Positions 50,666-61,840 of a stretch of 64,000 bases of DNA are shown here, piece by piece (within the stretch, counting starts at the first letter, position 1; every line of letters starts with the position of its first letter). The position numbers were made by a program, and so were the translations under genes. The DNA is from Pseudolabrys sp. (GTDB lineage: Bacteria; Pseudomonadota; Alphaproteobacteria; Rhizobiales; Xanthobacteraceae): the NCBI GenBank assembly GCA_029980465.1, contig JARYIJ010000001.1, positions 62,001 through 126,000 of the forward strand. The letters run 5' to 3'. The notes beneath the pieces are model-generated. The model was not told where the DNA came from and did no database searches. It worked only from the letters and a program-made list of their open reading frames with translations.

Positions 50666-51697
50666 TCAGTAGTGATCCTCGAAACGCTTGGCCAGTTCCT
50701 CGATGTTCTCCGGCGGCCAGCCCGGCACTTCCATGCCGAGGTGGAGGCCCATCTGCGCCAGCACTTCCTTGATCTCGTTGAGCGACTTGCGGCCGAAGTT
50801 CGGGGTGCGGAGCATTTCCGCTTCCGACTTCTGCACCAGATCGCCGATGTAGACGATGTTGTCGTTCTTCAGGCAGTTGGCCGACCGGACCGACAGCTCG
50901 AGCTCGTCCACTTTCTTGAGGAAGGCCGGGTTGAAGGCGAGGTCCGGGATCGACTCCTGCGCCTGCTCCTTGCGCGGCTCCTCGAAGTTGACGAACACGT
51001 TGAGCTGATCCTGCAGGATGCGCGCGGCGTAGGCGAGCGCGTCCTCCGGCGTCACCGCGCCGTTGGTCTCGATGGTCATCGTCAGCTTGTCGTAGTCGAG
51101 GATCTGGCCCTCGCGGGTATTCTCGACCTTGTACGAAACCTTCCTGACCGGCGAGTAGAGGCTGTCGACCGGGATCAAGCCGATCGGCGCATCCTCGGGA
51201 CGGTTACGCTCGGCCGGGACGTAGCCCTTGCCGGTATTGACCGTGAACTCCATGCGGATCTCGGCGCCGTCGTCGAGCGTGCACAGCGGCAGATCCGGGT
51301 TGAGCACGACCACGTCGCCGACGGTCTGGATGTCACCGGCGGTGACGGTGCCGGGGCCCTGCTTCTTCGCCACCATGCGCTTGGGGCCTTCGCCCTGCAT
51401 CTTGATGGCGATGTCCTTGATATTGAGGACGATGTCGGTGACGTCCTCGCGGACGCCCGGGATCGACGAGAACTCGTGCAACACGCCGTCGATCTGAACC
51501 GACTGCACCGCCGCGCCCTGGAGCGACGACAGCAGAATGCGGCGCAGCGCGTTGCCGAGCGTCACGCCGAAACCGCGCTCGAGCGGCTCGGCGACGACAG
51601 TGGCGATGCGCGACGCATCGTTGCCGGCCGAAACCTGAAGCTTGTTCGGCCTGATCAATTCCTGCCAGTTTTTCTGAATTGTCACCTGATCACCCAT
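50666..51697 (-). CDS. rpoA: RNA polymerase alpha subunit
   Basis: The 343-residue subunit has the N-terminal assembly domain ([20 protein letters not shown]) and the C-terminal DNA/activator-binding domain ([35 protein letters not shown]). ATG at 51697 is preferred to the frame's earlier codons, as [20 protein letters not shown] is the normal start. Confidence 0.98.
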   Translation of the reverse strand: MGDQVTIQKNWQELIRPNKLQVSAGNDASRIATVVAEPLERGFGVTLGNALRRILLSSLQGAAVQSVQIDGVLHEFSSIPGVREDVTDIVLNIKDIAIKMQGEGPKRMVAKKQGPGTVTAGDIQTVGDVVVLNPDLPLCTLDDGAEIRMEFTVNTGKGYVPAERNRPEDAPIGLIPVDSLYSPVRKVSYKVENTREGQILDYDKLTMTIETNGAVTPEDALAYAARILQDQLNVFVNFEEPRKEQAQESIPDLAFNPAFLKKVDELELSVRSANCLKNDNIVYIGDLVQKSEAEMLRTPNFGRKSLNEIKEVLAQMGLHLGMEVPGWPPENIEELAKRFEDHY

Positions 51698-51783
51698 TGA
51701 GTGGCGCGGCCCTGCTCCGCGCATCCCACCCGCCGTGTGGGTTCTGTTCGGCGGCGGCGAGCCGAGCCCGCCCGACTAAAAAA

Positions 51784-52173
51784 TCAAACGCGACGACGCT
51801 TGCGCGGCCGGCATCCGTTGTGCGGGATGCTGGTCACGTCACGGATCGACGTGATCGTGAAGCCGGCGGCCTGCAACGACCGCAACGCCGATTCACGACC
51901 CGAACCCGGACCGGACACCTCGACCTCGAGGGTCCGCATGCCATGCTCCTGCGCCTTCTTGGCGGCATCCTCCGCCGCGACCTGCGCGGCATACGGCGTC
52001 GACTTGCGCGAGCCTTTGAAGCCCATGGTCCCCGCCGACGACCAGGCAATAGTGTTGCCCTGGGCGTCCGAAATGGTGATCATGGTGTTGTTGAACGACG
52101 CATTCACGTGCGCGACGCCCGACGCGATGTTCTTGCGTTCGCGGCGGCGGACGCGGGTGGCTTCTTTGCCCAT
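51784..52173 (-). CDS. rpsK: 30S ribosomal protein S11
   Basis: The 129-residue S11 has [20 protein letters not shown] and the C-terminal [12 protein letters not shown], both canonical. It lies between rpsM and rpoA as in most bacteria. Confidence 0.98.
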   Translation of the reverse strand: MGKEATRVRRRERKNIASGVAHVNASFNNTMITISDAQGNTIAWSSAGTMGFKGSRKSTPYAAQVAAEDAAKKAQEHGMRTLEVEVSGPGSGRESALRSLQAAGFTITSIRDVTSIPHNGCRPRKRRRV

Positions 52174-52228
52174 TCGTGGTCCTCACATCGCCGGCGTCAG
52201 TCGCGCCGGCCGCTCCTGTTCAAATCGG

Positions 52229-52603
52229 TTAGGCCGGCTTCTTCTTGCCCGCGATGGCCTTGGCCGGGCCTTTGCGGGTCCGCGCATTGGTGTGGGTGCG
52301 CTGGCCGCGGACCGGGAGGCCCTTGCGGTGACGCAGGCCGCGATAGCAGCCGAGGTCCATCAACCGCTTGATGTTCATCGCGACTTCACGGCGAAGGTCG
52401 CCCTCGACGACGTAGTCGCGGTCGATGATCTCGCGAATCTGCAGCACCTCGGCGTCGGTGAGCTGCGAGACGCGGCGATCTTCCGGGATCGACGCCTTCT
52501 GCATGATGTCATGGGCGTTTTTCTGCCCAATGCCGTGGATGTACTGAAGCGCGATGACCACGCGCTTGTTGGTCGGGATATTGACGCCTGCAATTCGGGC
52601 CAC
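52229..52603 (-). CDS. rpsM: 30S ribosomal protein S13
   Basis: The 124-residue S13 begins [20 protein letters not shown] and has the [20 protein letters not shown] end with a basic tail. It is preceded by a 158-bp gap that may carry its own promoter. Confidence 0.98.
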   Translation of the reverse strand: MARIAGVNIPTNKRVVIALQYIHGIGQKNAHDIMQKASIPEDRRVSQLTDAEVLQIREIIDRDYVVEGDLRREVAMNIKRLMDLGCYRGLRHRKGLPVRGQRTHTNARTRKGPAKAIAGKKKPA

Positions 52604-52688
52604 TGGAAGTCTCTCCTGCTACCTGGCCGGCGGCCGCTGAACGGCGCCGAATTCTGCTTTGCCCGCAATGGCATAGCGCAAAGCGTAA

Positions 52689-52732
52689 CACGACACCCGC
52701 CCCTGCTCTCCGGGGGCGCAGTATCGTGTCAA
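52689..52732 (-). promoter_or_regulatory. Candidate promoter/stem-loop in adk-rpsM gap
   Basis: On the minus strand a TTGACA hexamer (52732-52727) leads into an interrupted palindrome (CACGA/TCGTG with CGCCCC/GGGGCG inside, 52689-52728). A matching -10 is not clear. It could be a promoter for rpsM-rplQ or a binding or attenuation site. Confidence 0.35.
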
Positions 52733-52761
52733 GCTCTTGAATGCGGGACTTATTAAGGGAT

Positions 52762-53598
52762 TCATCGCGCCCTCGTCAACCTCCGCTTTTGACTGAACTT
52801 GCGGCGGCCGGCCTTGCGGCGGACAGTCTTGGCGGTTTGCGGGGAGCGGGCTTTGCGCTTGCGCTTGGCCAGACCGCGGGATTTGGGGGTCGTCTTGGCG
52901 GCCGGACGGCGGGCGGTCTTGGTCCGGGCCCGGGGGGCCTTGCGGCCGGCGGCCCGGCGGCTGGCAGCGGTTTTGGCGGCCGGCTTCGATTTGGCCCCGC
53001 TGGCGGCCCGCTGTGGGGCTGCGCCGAGGATGCCGTCGATGGCCGCGGAAACCTTCTCAACCGACGCCATGCCGTCGACAGTCCGCAGGACGCCGGTGGC
53101 CCTGTAATGCGCCGAAAGCGGCGCCGTCTGGGCCCGGTAGGCCTCAAGGCGGCCCTTGAGGACGCCAGCGTTGTCGTCGGCGCGGACCTTCTCGCCGCGC
53201 GCCAGCATTTGCGCCACCCGGTTCTCGATTCGCTTGATCAGGATGCCCTCGTCGACCTTGAGCTCGATGACGGCGTCGAGCTTGAGGCCGCGCTCCGCCA
53301 GCAGGCGCTCCAGCGCCTCGGCCTGCGCCACCGTGCGCGGGAAACCGTCGAGGATGAAACCACGCTTGGCGTCCGGCTGGCCGATGCGGTCGGCGATGAT
53401 GGCGATCACCACCTCGTCCGGCACCAGCGCCCCGCGCTCCATCAAGGCCTTGGCCTGAAGTCCGACCGGCGTGCCGGCCGCAACCGCGGCCCGCAGCATG
53501 TCGCCCGTCGAAAGATGCGCAATCTTGTGTTTTTGAACCAGCCGCTGCGCTTGCGTGCCCTTCCCCGCCCCCGGCGGGCCGAGCAGAATGAGCCTCAT
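52762..53598 (-). CDS. adk: Adenylate kinase with Lys/Arg/Ala-rich C-terminal tail
   Basis: The 278-residue enzyme makes ADP from ATP and AMP. It has P-loop [30 protein letters not shown], and a short-lid form, as is usual in alphaproteobacteria. After residue about 192 the chain goes on for about 85 residues of Lys, Arg, Ala, Pro ([20 protein letters not shown] and so on), like histone H1 tails, doubling the usual short-form end. It overlaps secY by 4 bp. Confidence 0.96.
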   Translation of the reverse strand: MRLILLGPPGAGKGTQAQRLVQKHKIAHLSTGDMLRAAVAAGTPVGLQAKALMERGALVPDEVVIAIIADRIGQPDAKRGFILDGFPRTVAQAEALERLLAERGLKLDAVIELKVDEGILIKRIENRVAQMLARGEKVRADDNAGVLKGRLEAYRAQTAPLSAHYRATGVLRTVDGMASVEKVSAAIDGILGAAPQRAASGAKSKPAAKTAASRRAAGRKAPRARTKTARRPAAKTTPKSRGLAKRKRKARSPQTAKTVRRKAGRRKFSQKRRLTRAR

Positions 53599-54926
53599 CG
53601 ATTTCGCCCCCGCAACCTCGACCGCTTGATCAAGCCTTCATACTGGTGCGCCAGCAGATAGCCCTGAATCTGCGCCACCGTGTCCATCGTCACGCTGACA
53701 ACGATCAGCAGCGACGTGCCGCCAAAATAGAACGGCACCGCCGCGTAGGAAATGAGGATCTCCGGGATCAGGCAGACCGCGGCGAGATACAGCGCGCCGA
53801 CCACCGTGATGCGCGACAGGACATAGTCGATGTATTCGGCCGTGCGCTCACCCGGACGGATGCCCGGAATGAAGCCGCCGTGTTTCTTCAGGTTATCGGC
53901 GGTCTCGGTCGGGTTGAACACGATCGCCGTGTAGAAGAACGTGAAGAACAGGATCAGCGCGACGTAAAGGGCCAGAAACAGCGGCCGGCCGTGGCCGAGC
54001 AGCGTGGTGATGGTCGTCAGCCATTCCGGGCCGTGACCGGCGTTGAAGTTCGCCACCGTCGTCGGCAGCAGCAGCAGCGACGACGCGAAGATCGGCGGAA
54101 TCACGCCCGAGGTATTGAGCTTGAGCGGCAGGTGCGAGGATTGACCCTCGAACATCTGGTTGCCGACCTGGCGCTTCGGATACTGGATCAGCAGGCGGCG
54201 CTGCGCGCGCTCCATGAACACGATGAAGGCGATCACGGCGACCGCCATCACGATGACGGCCAGGATGAGACCGGTCGACAGCGCCCCCTGCCGGCCGAGT
54301 TCGAGGGTACCCGCGATCGCCGACGGGATCTGCGCGATGATGCCGGCCATGATGATGAGCGAGATGCCGTTGCCGATGCCGCGCGAGGTGATCTGCTCGC
54401 CGAGCCACATCAGGAACATCGTGCCGCCGGTCAGCGTGATGGTCGTCGACAGCAGGAAGAATATGCCGGGGTTCGAGACGACGCTGCCCGTTCCCTCAAG
54501 CCCGATCGCAATGCCGTAGGACTGAAACAGCGCCAGCACCACGGTGATGTACCGCGTGTACTGGTTCATGATCTTGCGGCCCTGCTCGCCCTCTTTCTTG
54601 AGCGCCTCGAGCGAAGGCACGACCGTCGTCATCAACTGCACGATGATCGAGGCCGAGATGTACGGCATGATGTTCAGGGCAAAGATCGCCATCCGGTGGA
54701 TGCCGCCGCCGGAGAACATGTTGAACATGCCGAGGATGCCGCCGGCCTGGGTATTGAAAATCTGTTCCCAGGCGTTCGGGTCGATGCCGGGCAGCGGAAT
54801 GTAGGTGCCGAGCCGGTAAACCAGCAGCGCGCCGAGCGTGAACCAAATCCGCTTCTTGAGCTCGTCGGCCTTGGCGAGCGCGCCAAAATTCAGATTGGCT
54901 GCCAGTTGTTCTGCTGCCGAGACCAT
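53595..54926 (-). CDS. secY: Preprotein translocase subunit SecY
   Basis: The 443-residue protein-conducting channel subunit has ten helices, the plug-forming TM2a region ([20 protein letters not shown]) and the C5/C6 cytoplasmic loops ([20 protein letters not shown]). It lies between rplO and adk, with a 130-bp gap from rplO. Confidence 0.98.
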   Translation of the reverse strand: MVSAAEQLAANLNFGALAKADELKKRIWFTLGALLVYRLGTYIPLPGIDPNAWEQIFNTQAGGILGMFNMFSGGGIHRMAIFALNIMPYISASIIVQLMTTVVPSLEALKKEGEQGRKIMNQYTRYITVVLALFQSYGIAIGLEGTGSVVSNPGIFFLLSTTITLTGGTMFLMWLGEQITSRGIGNGISLIIMAGIIAQIPSAIAGTLELGRQGALSTGLILAVIVMAVAVIAFIVFMERAQRRLLIQYPKRQVGNQMFEGQSSHLPLKLNTSGVIPPIFASSLLLLPTTVANFNAGHGPEWLTTITTLLGHGRPLFLALYVALILFFTFFYTAIVFNPTETADNLKKHGGFIPGIRPGERTAEYIDYVLSRITVVGALYLAAVCLIPEILISYAAVPFYFGGTSLLIVVSVTMDTVAQIQGYLLAHQYEGLIKRSRLRGRNR

Positions 54927-55056
54927 GCTCGCTCCGCTTCCCGCCCACCCCTCGGTGATGTCCGCGCGCCGCGGGCATCGCGCTTGTGCCGCTCTTTAGC
55001 TAGGCGCCGGCCGACCAAACGGAAGCCCGAGCCGGCAGCGTCATTGCGCCGCCGCC

Positions 55057-55581
55057 TTACTCAGCTGCCTTGGCCTTGCGCTTGTTCTTGCCGCGCGGCT
55101 CGGCATCCTCTTCCTTGGCCGGAGCCAGAACCGCGACGGAACCGCCCGCCTTCTCGACCGCCGCGATCGCCGACTGCGATGCGCGCCAGACCGAGAAACT
55201 GGCCTTGGCCTTGAACTCGCCGCCGCCGAGCAGCTTCACGCCGCCCTTGGCGCGGCGCATCAGGCCGGCCTTGACCATGGCGTCGACGTCGATCACCGCG
55301 TCGGTCTTGAGCGTGCCGGCGTCGATCGCCTTCTGCACGGAACCGAGGTTGATCTCGTTGAGCGCGAGCTGGAACGCGGTGTTGCGGAAGCCGCGCTTCG
55401 GCAGGCGCCGATGCAGCGGCATCTGGCCGCCTTCGAAGCCCTTGTTGCGGTAGCCGGTGCGCGCGGTCTGACCCTTGCCGCCGCGGCCACCGGTCTTGCC
55501 CTTGCCCGAGCCGATGCCGCGGCCGATGCGCGTACGCTTGTGACGCGAGCCCGGATTATCGGCGATCTCGTGGAGTTTCAT
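55057..55581 (-). CDS. rplO: 50S ribosomal protein L15
   Basis: The 174-residue L15 has the glycine-rich N-terminus ([20 protein letters not shown]) and the long [20 protein letters not shown] region. Its acidic/Lys-rich tail ([19 protein letters not shown]) is longer than in E. coli (144 aa). Confidence 0.97.
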   Translation of the reverse strand: MKLHEIADNPGSRHKRTRIGRGIGSGKGKTGGRGGKGQTARTGYRNKGFEGGQMPLHRRLPKRGFRNTAFQLALNEINLGSVQKAIDAGTLKTDAVIDVDAMVKAGLMRRAKGGVKLLGGGEFKAKASFSVWRASQSAIAAVEKAGGSVAVLAPAKEEDAEPRGKNKRKAKAAE

Positions 55582-55593
55582 CGTCCTGATCCC

Positions 55594-55785
55594 TTACCCC
55601 TCAACGACCCGCACCAGATGCCGGACCTTGTCGAGCATGCCGCGCATTGAGGGCGTGTCCGCCAGCTCGCGGGTACGGCCGATCTTGTTGAGACCGAGCC
55701 CGATCAGCAGCGTGCGCTGCTTGCCATCGCGGCGCAGCGGGCTGCCGATCTGCTGGATCTTGATGGTTTTCGCGTTCTTCGCCAT
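55594..55785 (-). CDS. rpmD: 50S ribosomal protein L30
   Basis: The 63-residue L30 begins [20 protein letters not shown] and contains [20 protein letters not shown], which is normal. It lies 12 nt from rplO. Confidence 0.96.
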   Translation of the reverse strand: MAKNAKTIKIQQIGSPLRRDGKQRTLLIGLGLNKIGRTRELADTPSMRGMLDKVRHLVRVVEG

Positions 55786-55796
55786 GACGCCACCCG

Positions 55797-56363
55797 TTAC
55801 TCGGCGACCGCTTCGGCGTCGCCGTCGCGGCGGCGCGCCTGCAGCGACGACACCTTGATATTGCGGCGCGACGCGACGGTGCGCGGCGAGTCCTGATGCT
55901 TGAGCGCATTGAAGGTCGCACGCACCACATTGTACGGATTCGACGAGCCGAGCGACTTCGCCACCACGTCCTGGAGGCCGAGTGTCTCGAACACGGCGCG
56001 CATCGGGCCGCCGGCGATCACGCCGGTACCGGCCGGAGCCGCGCGCAGGAACACCTTGCCGGCGCCGTGACGGCCGAGCACGTCGTGGTGGAGCGTGCGG
56101 CCCTCGCGCAGCGGCACGCGCGTCAGCGAGCGCTTTGCTGCATCGGTCGCCTTGCGGATCGCTTCCGGCACCTCACGCGCCTTGCCGTGGCCGAAGCCGG
56201 CGCGGCCCTTCTGGTCGCCGACGACAACGAGCGCCGCAAAAGCGAAGCGCCGGCCGCCTTTGACCACCTTGGCCACGCGATTGATGTGGACCAACTTGTC
56301 GATGAACTCGCTCGGCTCGCGCTCCTCGCGCCGCTCTCGATCTCGCCTGGGTTCCCGTGCCAT
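55797..56363 (-). CDS. rpsE: 30S ribosomal protein S5
   Basis: The 188-residue S5 has [20 protein letters not shown] and [20 protein letters not shown]. The start at 56363 ([20 protein letters not shown]) is the family-type start; the frame is open further upstream. Confidence 0.97.
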   Translation of the reverse strand: MAREPRRDRERREEREPSEFIDKLVHINRVAKVVKGGRRFAFAALVVVGDQKGRAGFGHGKAREVPEAIRKATDAAKRSLTRVPLREGRTLHHDVLGRHGAGKVFLRAAPAGTGVIAGGPMRAVFETLGLQDVVAKSLGSSNPYNVVRATFNALKHQDSPRTVASRRNIKVSSLQARRRDGDAEAVAE

Positions 56364-56374
56364 CGTTTTCCCGT

Positions 56375-56731
56375 TCAGAAGTTGAGACCGCCCTCGCGGG
56401 CAGCGTCGGCCAGCGCCTTGACGCGGCCGTGATAGAGATAGCCGCCGCGGTCGAACACGACGTCCTTGATGCCCTTTTGCTTGGCACGCTCGGCGATCAT
56501 CTTGCCGACCGTCTTGGCCGCCTCGATGTTGGCGCCGGTCTTGCCGCACATGTCCTTCTCCATCGACGACGCCGACGCGACGGTCGCACCCTTCACGTCA
56601 TCGATGAGCTGCACGTAGATGTGCTTCGACGAACGGAACACCGACAGGCGCAGACGGCCACCGGCCGCGGCCTTCACCTTGCGGCGCACGGTCGCTTTCC
56701 GCCGCGCAGTTCGATCAGTCAGTTTCGACAT
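56375..56731 (-). CDS. rplR: 50S ribosomal protein L18
   Basis: The 118-residue L18 has [20 protein letters not shown] and [20 protein letters not shown], both typical of the 5S rRNA-binding protein. Confidence 0.97.
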   Translation of the reverse strand: MSKLTDRTARRKATVRRKVKAAAGGRLRLSVFRSSKHIYVQLIDDVKGATVASASSMEKDMCGKTGANIEAAKTVGKMIAERAKQKGIKDVVFDRGGYLYHGRVKALADAAREGGLNF

Positions 56732-56743
56732 GACGCCGCTCCG

Positions 56744-57277
56744 TTACTTCTTCTTGCCTTCCTTGCGGAAGATATACTCGCCGACATATTTCACGCCCTT
56801 GCCCTTGTAGGGCTCCGGCGGACGGTAGCCGCGGATTTCCGCCGCCACCTGGCCGACCTGCTGCTTGTCGATACCGCTGACGACGATCTCGGTCGGCTTG
56901 GGCGTCGCGATCGTGATGCCCTGCGGAATCGGATAGTTGACGTCGTGCGAGAAGCCGAGCTGCAGATTGAGCTGCTTGCCCTGAACCGCCGCACGATAAC
57001 CGACACCGTTGATCTCGAGGCGCTCCTCGAACCCCTTGGTCACACCGGTCATGAGATTGGCGACCAGCGTGCGAGAGGTGCCCCACATCGAGCGCGCCTT
57101 CTTGGTCTCGTTGCGCGGATCGAGCTTGATGCCGTTCTTCTCCATCTTCACCGTAACGTCGTCGGGCACGACAAGCTGCAGAGCACCCTTGGCGCCCTTC
57201 ACCTTGACGGTCTGCCCCTCGACGTTGGCGGTAACGCCGGCCGGAACCGGAACCGCCTTTTTTCCGATACGTGACAT
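56744..57277 (-). CDS. rplF: 50S ribosomal protein L6
   Basis: The 177-residue L6 has [20 protein letters not shown] at its start and [20 protein letters not shown] at its end. The start shares one base with the rpsH stop (TGATG). Confidence 0.98.
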   Translation of the reverse strand: MSRIGKKAVPVPAGVTANVEGQTVKVKGAKGALQLVVPDDVTVKMEKNGIKLDPRNETKKARSMWGTSRTLVANLMTGVTKGFEERLEINGVGYRAAVQGKQLNLQLGFSHDVNYPIPQGITIATPKPTEIVVSGIDKQQVGQVAAEIRGYRPPEPYKGKGVKYVGEYIFRKEGKKK

Positions 57278-57675
57278 CAGAACACCGTGCAGATGATTTC
57301 GCCGCCGACATTGGCGTCCCGGGCTGCGTGATCGGCCATCACGCCCTTCGGCGTGGAGACGATCGCAACACCGAGGCCGTTGTTGACGCGCGGCAGGTTC
57401 TTGACCGACGCGTAAACGCGGCGGCCCGGCTTCGATACACGGGCAATCTCGCGGATCACCGGCGTGCCGTCGAAATACTTGAGCTCGATCTCGAGCTCGT
57501 TGCGGCCCGAAGCGTGCTCGACACTGGCGAAGCCGCGGATATAGCCCTCGGACTTCAGCACCTCGAGCACCCGCTCGCGCTGCTTCGAGGCCGGCATCGA
57601 AACCTTCGACTTGCTCCGCAGCTGGGCGTTACGGATGCGGGCGATCATGTCGCCGATCGGATCGTTCACGGACAT
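57277..57675 (-). CDS. rpsH: 30S ribosomal protein S8
   Basis: The 132-residue S8 has [20 protein letters not shown] and ending [20 protein letters not shown], normal. It overlaps rplF by one base. Confidence 0.97.
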   Translation of the reverse strand: MSVNDPIGDMIARIRNAQLRSKSKVSMPASKQRERVLEVLKSEGYIRGFASVEHASGRNELEIELKYFDGTPVIREIARVSKPGRRVYASVKNLPRVNNGLGVAIVSTPKGVMADHAARDANVGGEIICTVF

Positions 57676-57685
57676 GGGGCCCTCC

Positions 57686-57991
57686 TTACCAGCTCGACTT
57701 CACCAGGCCCGGAATGAGGCCCTTGTTACCGAGCTCGCGAAGGGCAATTCGGCTCATCTTGTGCTTGCGGTAAAAGGCGCGCGGGCGGCCGGTGATCTCG
57801 CAACGGTTGCGGATCCGGGTCGACGACGAGTTGCGCGGCATGGTGGCGAGCTTGAGAGTCGCCGCAAACCGCTCCTCGATCGGAGCCTTCTTGTCCTGAA
57901 TCACAGCCTTGAGCTTCGCCCGGCGATTGGCAAACTGCTTCGCCATCTTGCGCCGCCGGTTATTCTTCTCGACTGAACTCTTCTTCGCCAT
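57686..57991 (-). CDS. rpsN: 30S ribosomal protein S14 (zinc-free form)
   Basis: The 101-residue S14 is the long, zinc-independent type: [20 protein letters not shown] at the start, with only one Cys ([20 protein letters not shown]) instead of two CxxC pairs. Confidence 0.97.
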   Translation of the reverse strand: MAKKSSVEKNNRRRKMAKQFANRRAKLKAVIQDKKAPIEERFAATLKLATMPRNSSSTRIRNRCEITGRPRAFYRKHKMSRIALRELGNKGLIPGLVKSSW

Positions 57992-58029
57992 CTAGTCGCT
58001 CCTTGGTCCCGCGTTTGAGGGAACAGCCC

Positions 58030-58698
58030 TCACTGCCGGAACGGAAAATTGAATGCGCCGAGCAGCGCGCGCGCCTCGTCGTCGGTGCGCGCCGTGGTGC
58101 AAACGGTGATATCGAGCCCCCAGACATCGGTGACCTTGTCGAAGTCGATCTCGGGGAAAATGATGTGTTCCTTGATGCCGAGCGAGTAATTGCCGCGGCC
58201 GTCGAAGCTCTTCGGATTGAGGCCGCGGAAATCGCGCACGCGCGGCAGCGCGATGTTCACCAAGCGGTCGAGGAAGTCATACATCTTCGACTTGCGCAGG
58301 GTGACCTTGCAGCCGATCGCCTGGCCGTCGCGCAGCTTGTAGGTCGCGATCGACTTGCGGGAGCGGGTGATCACGGCTTTCTGACCGGCGATCGCCGACA
58401 GGTCCGAGGCGGCGGTATCGGCCTTCTTGCGGTCGGCCACGGCCTCGCCGATGCCCATGTTGAGCACGACCTTGGTGATCTTCGGCACCTGGAACGGATT
58501 GGTGTAACCGCGCTCCTTGGTGAGCTGCGGGCGAATCTCGTTCTCATAGCGCGTCTTCAGGCGCGCGACGTAATCCGAGCGCTCGCGCGGCTTCTTTTCC
58601 TTCGGTGCAGCCTTGGCGGCCGCGGCCTTCCCGGCGGCAGCCTTCTTCTCGGCTTTGGCCTCGGCCTTCGCCTTGGCGGTCTGTTCAGTTTCAGCCAT
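58030..58698 (-). CDS. rplE: 50S ribosomal protein L5 with Ala/Lys-rich N-terminal extension
   Basis: The 222-residue L5 has the usual core from [20 protein letters not shown], with [20 protein letters not shown] and the [20 protein letters not shown] end. About 38 residues rich in Ala and Lys ([20 protein letters not shown]) precede it; L5 is normally near 180-187 residues. The start at 58698 overlaps rplX by 8 bp, and no other in-frame ATG lies closer to the core. Confidence 0.95.
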   Translation of the reverse strand: MAETEQTAKAKAEAKAEKKAAAGKAAAAKAAPKEKKPRERSDYVARLKTRYENEIRPQLTKERGYTNPFQVPKITKVVLNMGIGEAVADRKKADTAASDLSAIAGQKAVITRSRKSIATYKLRDGQAIGCKVTLRKSKMYDFLDRLVNIALPRVRDFRGLNPKSFDGRGNYSLGIKEHIIFPEIDFDKVTDVWGLDITVCTTARTDDEARALLGAFNFPFRQ

Positions 58699-59017
58699 CG
58701 ATCTCGACTCCCGAGCGTTTGGCGACGCGGACCTTGCGCCGCGCGTCACCCTCGCCCACGAACTTGAACCCCACGCGCGTCGGCTTGCCGTCCTTCGGAT
58801 CGGCGATCGCCAGATTGGACAGGTGCACCGCCCCTTCCTTCGAAATGATGCCGCCCTCCTGCTGGGCGGTCTGACGCTGGTGGCGCTTGACCAGATTGAC
58901 GCCGCGCACGACGGCGCGGCCGGCAGCCGGGCGCACGTCGAGCACCTCACCGGTGCGGCCCTTGTCGCGGCCGCTCAACACGACGACCTTGTCGCCCTTG
59001 CGAATCTTCGCGGCCAT
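58691..59017 (-). CDS. rplX: 50S ribosomal protein L24
   Basis: The 108-residue L24 has a KOW-type start ([20 protein letters not shown]) and [20 protein letters not shown]. The frame is open upstream to 59326, but MAAKIRK at 59017 is the family start. It shares one base with the rplN stop. Confidence 0.97.
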   Translation of the reverse strand: MAAKIRKGDKVVVLSGRDKGRTGEVLDVRPAAGRAVVRGVNLVKRHQRQTAQQEGGIISKEGAVHLSNLAIADPKDGKPTRVGFKFVGEGDARRKVRVAKRSGVEIDG

Positions 59018-59385
59018 TACAGCACCTCCGGGGCGAGCGAGATGATCTTCATGTGGTTCTTGGCGCGCAGCTCGCGCGGCACCGGCCCGAAGATACGGGT
59101 GCCGACCGGCTCCTGCTGGGCGGTGATCAGAACGGCCGCGTTGCGGTCGAAGCGGATCACCGAGCCGTCCGGGCGCTTGATGTCCTTGGAGATGCGCACG
59201 ACGACGGCGCGCATCACGTCGCCCTTCTTGACGCGGCCGCGCGGGATCGCCTCTTTCACCGAAACGACGATGACGTCGCCGATGGTGGCGTATTTGCGCT
59301 TGGAGCCGCCCAGCACCTTGATGCACATGACGCGGCGTGCGCCGGAATTGTCCGCCACATCGAGGTTGGTTTGCATCTGAATCAT
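59017..59385 (-). CDS. rplN: 50S ribosomal protein L14
   Basis: The 122-residue L14 has [20 protein letters not shown] and [20 protein letters not shown], which are highly conserved. Confidence 0.98.
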   Translation of the reverse strand: MIQMQTNLDVADNSGARRVMCIKVLGGSKRKYATIGDVIVVSVKEAIPRGRVKKGDVMRAVVVRISKDIKRPDGSVIRFDRNAAVLITAQQEPVGTRIFGPVPRELRAKNHMKIISLAPEVL

Positions 59386-59423
59386 GGTGCAGTACTCGTC
59401 TTATTCTCGTTGTTGCGCAGGCC

Positions 59424-59675
59424 TTACTGCGCGGCCACCTTCTTCTCGCCGCGGATCACTTCCCAGCGCTTGAGCCGCGAAATCGGCTTGCGCTCCTCGA
59501 TCCACACCAGATCGCCGACCGAGAACTCGTTCTTCTCGTCGTGCGCGTGATAGTTCTTCGAGCGGCGAATGGTTTTCTTCATCTGCGGATGCGTGAGCTG
59601 ACGGTCGACGCGAACGACGACCGTCTTGTTCTGCTTGTCGCTGACCACGACGCCCTGGAGTGTACGCTTCGGCAT
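59424..59675 (-). CDS. rpsQ: 30S ribosomal protein S17
   Basis: The 83-residue S17 has [20 protein letters not shown] and [20 protein letters not shown]. It lies 38 bp before rplN. Confidence 0.97.
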   Translation of the reverse strand: MPKRTLQGVVVSDKQNKTVVVRVDRQLTHPQMKKTIRRSKNYHAHDEKNEFSVGDLVWIEERKPISRLKRWEVIRGEKKVAAQ

Positions 59676-59685
59676 ACGTTACCCC

Positions 59686-59949
59686 TTAATCCTTCTTCTT
59701 CGCCGCGCGCTTCTTCGCAGCGGGATTCGTTTCGGTTTTTGCCGCACCTTTCGGCTCGGCGCCGGCGCGCTTCTGCGCCGCGACGGTCTTGAGACGCGCG
59801 ATGTCGCGGCGCACCTGGCGCACGCGCGAGGTGTTCTCGAGCTGGCCGGTGGCGCGCTGGAAGCGCAGGTTGAAGCGCTCCTTCTTCAGCTTGAGGACTT
59901 CGTCGTCCATCTGATCGAGCGTCATCGCTCGGATATCGGCTACCTTCAT
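59686..59949 (-). CDS. rpmC: 50S ribosomal protein L29 with Lys/Ala-rich tail
   Basis: The 87-residue L29 has [20 protein letters not shown] and [20 protein letters not shown]. After that the tail ([20 protein letters not shown]) adds about 20 residues to the usual length. The ATG at 59949 is the family start. Confidence 0.96.
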   Translation of the reverse strand: MKVADIRAMTLDQMDDEVLKLKKERFNLRFQRATGQLENTSRVRQVRRDIARLKTVAAQKRAGAEPKGAAKTETNPAAKKRAAKKKD

Positions 59950-59954
59950 GGCTC

Positions 59955-60368
59955 TTACTCGGCGATGCGTGCGACGAAACGGGTTTTGACCGGCAGCTTG
60001 GCGGCCGCGAGCGTCAGCGCCTCGCGGGCGACCGCCTGCGGGATGCCGTCGACTTCGAACAGGATGCGGCCGGGCTTGACGCGCACGACCCAAAGCTCGG
60101 GTGTGCCCTTGCCTTTGCCCATGCGCACCTCGATCGGCTTCTTCGACACCGGAACGTCCGGGAACACGCGGATCCAGACGCGGCCGGCGCGCTTCATGAA
60201 ACGGGTCAGCGCACGGCGCGCCGCCTCGATCTGGCGCGCGGTGACGCGCTCCGGCTCGAGCGCCTTGAGGCCGTACTCGCCGAACGCCAGGGTCACGCCG
60301 GAGGTGGCGGTGCCGTGGATGCGGCCCTTGAAGGCCTTGCGGAACTTGGTGCGCTTAGGTTGCAGCAT
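59955..60368 (-). CDS. rplP: 50S ribosomal protein L16
   Basis: The 137-residue L16 has [20 protein letters not shown] and [20 protein letters not shown], conserved in the family. It lies 18 bp from rpsC and 5 bp from rpmC. Confidence 0.98.
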   Translation of the reverse strand: MLQPKRTKFRKAFKGRIHGTATSGVTLAFGEYGLKALEPERVTARQIEAARRALTRFMKRAGRVWIRVFPDVPVSKKPIEVRMGKGKGTPELWVVRVKPGRILFEVDGIPQAVAREALTLAAAKLPVKTRFVARIAE

Positions 60369-60386
60369 GACTTAACTCTCGATCTC

Positions 60387-61091
60387 TCAGGCGTTCGCGG
60401 CTTCGCGGCGCGGACGGCCGGCATCGCCCTCGGCGAGCTTCTTGTCCTGCGCCATCGGGTCGTGCTCGAGGATCTCGCCCTTGAAGATCCAGACCTTCAC
60501 GCCGCAGGTGCCGTAGGTGGTGAACGCGGTGGCGACGCCGTAGTCGACGTCGGCGCGCAAGGTGTGCAGCGGCACGCGGCCTTCACGGTACCACTCCATT
60601 CGCGCGATCTCGGCGCCGCCGAGGCGGCCCGAGCAGTTGATGCGGATGCCCTCGGCGCCGAGACGCATCGCCGACTGAACGGCGCGCTTCATGGCGCGGC
60701 GGAACGCGACGCGGCGCTCGAGCTGCTGCGCGATCGATTCGGCGACCAGTTGCGCGTCGAGCTCCGGCTTGCGGATTTCGACGATGTTGATGACGACATC
60801 GCTGTTGGTCATCTTGGCGACGGTCTTGCGCAGCTTCTCGATGTCGGCGCCCTTCTTGCCGATCACCACGCCCGGACGCGCCGAGTGGATGGTGACGCGG
60901 CACTTCTTGTGCGGACGCTCGATGATGATCTTCGACACCGCCGCCTGCTTGAGCTCCTTCATCAGAGCCTCGCGGATCTTGATATCCTCATGCAGCAGCG
61001 AGCCGTACTCACTCTTGCCGGAGTACCACCGCGAGTCCCAGGTGCGGTTGATGCCGACGCGCAGCCCGATCGGATTGACTTTCTGACCCAT
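60387..61091 (-). CDS. rpsC: 30S ribosomal protein S3
   Basis: The 234-residue S3 has a KH domain ([20 protein letters not shown]) and [20 protein letters not shown] at the start. Length is normal. Confidence 0.98.
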   Translation of the reverse strand: MGQKVNPIGLRVGINRTWDSRWYSGKSEYGSLLHEDIKIREALMKELKQAAVSKIIIERPHKKCRVTIHSARPGVVIGKKGADIEKLRKTVAKMTNSDVVINIVEIRKPELDAQLVAESIAQQLERRVAFRRAMKRAVQSAMRLGAEGIRINCSGRLGGAEIARMEWYREGRVPLHTLRADVDYGVATAFTTYGTCGVKVWIFKGEILEHDPMAQDKKLAEGDAGRPRREAANA

Positions 61092-61105
61092 AAACCTCTC
61101 CTGCC

Positions 61106-61492
61106 TCAGGCTTCCGCCTGAGCTTCGACCTCACGCACCACGATGGTGAGGTTCGAGAACGGCTTGAGAATGCGTCCGACGCGGCCACGGCCGCGGGCGG
61201 CGAAACGCTTGATCACGAGCGCCTTGCCGACGCTCGCCTCGGCGACGACCAGATCGTCAACGTCGAGATCATGATTGTTCTCGGCGTTGGCGATCGCGGA
61301 TTCGAGGCACTTGCGCACGTCGCGCGCGATTCGCTTGCGCGAAAATTCGAGGTCGGCGAGCGCGCTCGACGCCTTCTTGCCGCGGATGAGTTGCGCGACG
61401 AGATTGAGCTTCTGCGGCGAGATGCGAAGCATCCGGCTCACGGCCTTTGCCTCGTTCTCAGCCAGGATGCGCGCGCGTGCGGTCTTGCTCAT
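61106..61492 (-). CDS. rplV: 50S ribosomal protein L22
   Basis: The 128-residue L22 has [20 protein letters not shown] and the exit-tunnel loop [20 protein letters not shown]. Normal length. Confidence 0.97.
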   Translation of the reverse strand: MSKTARARILAENEAKAVSRMLRISPQKLNLVAQLIRGKKASSALADLEFSRKRIARDVRKCLESAIANAENNHDLDVDDLVVAEASVGKALVIKRFAARGRGRVGRILKPFSNLTIVVREVEAQAEA

Positions 61493-61509
61493 GATCCGTA
61501 CTCTTTAAG

Positions 61510-61830
61510 TTAGCTCGCCGCCGCCGGCGCGGCAGCCGGAGCCGCCGCTCCGCCGGTGCGCTTGGCTTTGCGGTCCGACGAGTGGCCATAGAACATGCGG
61601 CCGGGCGCGAACTCGCCGAACTTGTGGCCGACCATCTCCTCGGTGACCATCACCGGGATGTGCTTCTGGCCGTTGTAGACGCCGAAATTCAGGCCGACGA
61701 ACTGCGGCAGAATGGTCGAGCGCCGGCTCCAGATCTTGATCACTTCATGACGGCCCGACGCGCGGGCGGCTTCCGCCTTTTTCAGCAGATAGCCGTCGAC
61801 AAACGGGCCTTTCCAAACCGAACGTGCCAT
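61510..61830 (-). CDS. rpsS: 30S ribosomal protein S19 with Ala/Pro tail
   Basis: The 106-residue S19 starts [20 protein letters not shown] and has [20 protein letters not shown]. The usual end is near residue 92; here [14 protein letters not shown] follows. Confidence 0.97.
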   Translation of the reverse strand: MARSVWKGPFVDGYLLKKAEAARASGRHEVIKIWSRRSTILPQFVGLNFGVYNGQKHIPVMVTEEMVGHKFGEFAPGRMFYGHSSDRKAKRTGGAAAPAAAPAAAS

Positions 61831-61840
61831 CTCTCTCGTC

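Noticed and set aside
52741..53661. 306-residue open frame antisense to adk
   Set aside because: Gly/Ala/Leu-rich shadow of the adk tail codons; no start site and no family.
53646..55214. 522-residue open frame antisense to secY
   Set aside because: Arg/Asp/His-rich shadow of a conserved essential gene.
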